In this document: positions 20,384 through 21,007 of the stretch, one piece after another | Layout of the letters: each line of letters opens with the position of its first letter | How positions within the stretch are numbered: the stretch's first letter is position 1 | The notes under the pieces: model-generated | What the model saw: the letters and a program-made list of their open reading frames with translations, nothing else | Database searches by the model: none | What the model was told of the DNA's origin: nothing | Virus record (IMG/VR): IMGVR_UViG_3300001450_000209 | Location: 4,635 to 25,641 of that record | Direction: 5' to 3' (one strand) | DNA length: 21,007 nt | DNA from: a virus | Made by a program: the position numbers and the translations under genes

Positions 20384-21007
20384 ATGGAAGTAGTCTACGG
20401 ACATACAGACTCTATCTACATCAAAGTAGAGTCTATAGAACAAGCACATGAAAGCCTAAAAGAGATTAACGACTATGTAAGAGAGTCATTCCCCAACACA
20501 TTAGGGTTGGATGAACACCCCGTAGTTCTAGAGTTTGAAAAGTATTTTTCTTCTCTAGGTGTTGGCATAACTAAGAATCGAAATGCAGGTTTAATCTCAT
20601 GGGAGGATGGGGTCTTTTTAGAAGAACCAAAGTTCACCATGACAGGATTTACGGCTAAGAGAATATCCGAAACTCCACTAGCAAAGAGAATACAGACTAC
20701 TGTATTAGAAATGTGGGTAGAAGGAAAAAGTGAAGATGACATAGTAGATTACTGCCGAGAAGAATACTTGAAAACATTGAATGGCGAAAACCCAATTACA
20801 GATGTTGTCAAAAGAAGTCGCTTGAAAGAAAGCAGGTTTTCTCTAAAGTGTTCATGTAACAAAAAGTATAACTTACTTGAGATATACGATGTAGAGTATT
20901 GTTCTAAGTGCGCTAAACTGAAAAAACACTTCACTACTTTAGACGGTAAAAGGCCGAGCATAGGTTCCGGTATTGCAGGTATGCTTTACGGACATGAAGA
21001 ATTGGGT
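20384..21007 (+). CDS. polB2: Family B DNA polymerase, C-terminal half (split gene, truncated by window end)
   Basis: The frame is open for 208 codons to the window edge. It starts almost directly at motif C, Y5-G-H-T-D9-S; the usual YGDTDS has His at the first Asp, while the catalytic metal-binding Asp D9 is kept. The position of the KKRY motif reads TKNRNAG (63-69), a weakened version. MTGFTAKRISETPLAKRIQ is the thumb-side segment following it in B-family enzymes. A second zinc ribbon (C156, C158, C173, C176) lies in what should be the thumb. Joined to the gene ending at 19052, the chain is continuous with no visible loss. The usual C-terminal PIP box would be beyond the window. Confidence 0.92.
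   Translation, partial: MEVVYGHTDSIYIKVESIEQAHESLKEINDYVRESFPNTLGLDEHPVVLEFEKYFSSLGVGITKNRNAGLISWEDGVFLEEPKFTMTGFTAKRISETPLAKRIQTTVLEMWVEGKSEDDIVDYCREEYLKTLNGENPITDVVKRSRLKESRFSLKCSCNKKYNLLEIYDVEYCSKCAKLKKHFTTLDGKRPSIGSGIAGMLYGHEELG

Noticed and set aside
19040-20384. Frameshift or sequencing error splitting polB
   Set aside because: 1.3 kb of coupled small genes with ribosome sites lies between the halves, and the second half has its own Shine-Dalgarno.
19040-20400. Intein or split intein at the polymerase split, since the first half ends in Cys and motif C is a known intein site
   Set aside because: No intein block motifs follow the Cys (the gene stops at once), and the second half starts with MEVVYGHTDS and has no His-Asn plus Cys/Ser/Thr junction.
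1-21007. CRISPR arrays, insertion sequences, attachment sites or long inverted repeats
   Set aside because: No regularly spaced repeat, transposase-like protein or long terminal repeat was seen; the only clear repeat is the 26-bp pair at 6072 and 6157.

Overview
The window looks like part of the genome of a double-stranded DNA virus of archaea. The best match I know of is the magroviruses, tailed viruses linked to Marine Group II Euryarchaeota (Poseidoniales). The sequence shows an archaeal/eukaryotic-type replication set (PCNA-like clamp, RFC small-subunit clamp loader, family B DNA polymerase, ATP-dependent DNA ligase, RecA-like ATPase, a candidate OB-fold single-strand binding protein) and a TFB transcription factor. 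All genes lie on the + strand and are packed tightly, with many ATGA, TTGA and TAATG overlaps. Ribosome-binding sites are mostly GGTGA or GGAGG, as expected for an archaeal-type 16S tail. Many small proteins carry CxxC pairs. No capsid, portal or terminase gene was recognised, so assigning the host is inference. The DNA is AT-rich by eye.

Layout. (1) 1-6081: an accessory block holding a candidate ubiquitin-like conjugation system. It has a beta-grasp Ubl ending in Gly-Gly-Asn-Tyr (937-1143), a 453-residue protein whose C-terminus resembles an E2 active site (1615-2976), a compact ThiF/E1-like adenylating enzyme (3754-4332) and a JAMM/JAB metallopeptidase (5533-6081). A viral TFB sits between the E2 candidate and the E1, and small zinc-binding proteins are scattered around them. 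(2) 6078-7952: a short Cys-rich ORF, a GroES-like co-chaperonin and a group I (GroEL-type) chaperonin. (3) 7955-9103: small proteins, including a PC4-like single-strand DNA binder. (4) 9027-17301: replication and recombination block with ligase, a degenerate LAGLIDADG-like protein, a small P-loop ATPase ending in a PIP box, two winged-helix candidates, RFC, the SSB candidate, two small beta-rich proteins, the RecA-like ATPase and PCNA. (5) 17310 to the end: family B DNA polymerase split into two genes. The N-terminal half has exonuclease and motifs A and B; the C-terminal half starts at motif C and runs off the right edge. Seven small genes lie between the halves.

Working together: PCNA, RFC, PolB, ligase, the SSB candidate and the RecA-like protein would form a largely self-sufficient replisome. 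TFB and the PC4-like protein could redirect host transcription. The GroEL/GroES-like pair could fold virion or replication proteins. The Ubl, E1, E2-like and JAMM set could tag host or viral proteins. This last system is the most interesting content of the window.

A second signal is compositional. Reading through the window by eye I found no GATC, GTAC, AGCT or ACGT, whereas CATG, CTAG, TGCA and TCGA are all present. There is no stretch above 300 bases without a gene. The largest gap is the 84-base structured region at 14956-15039.
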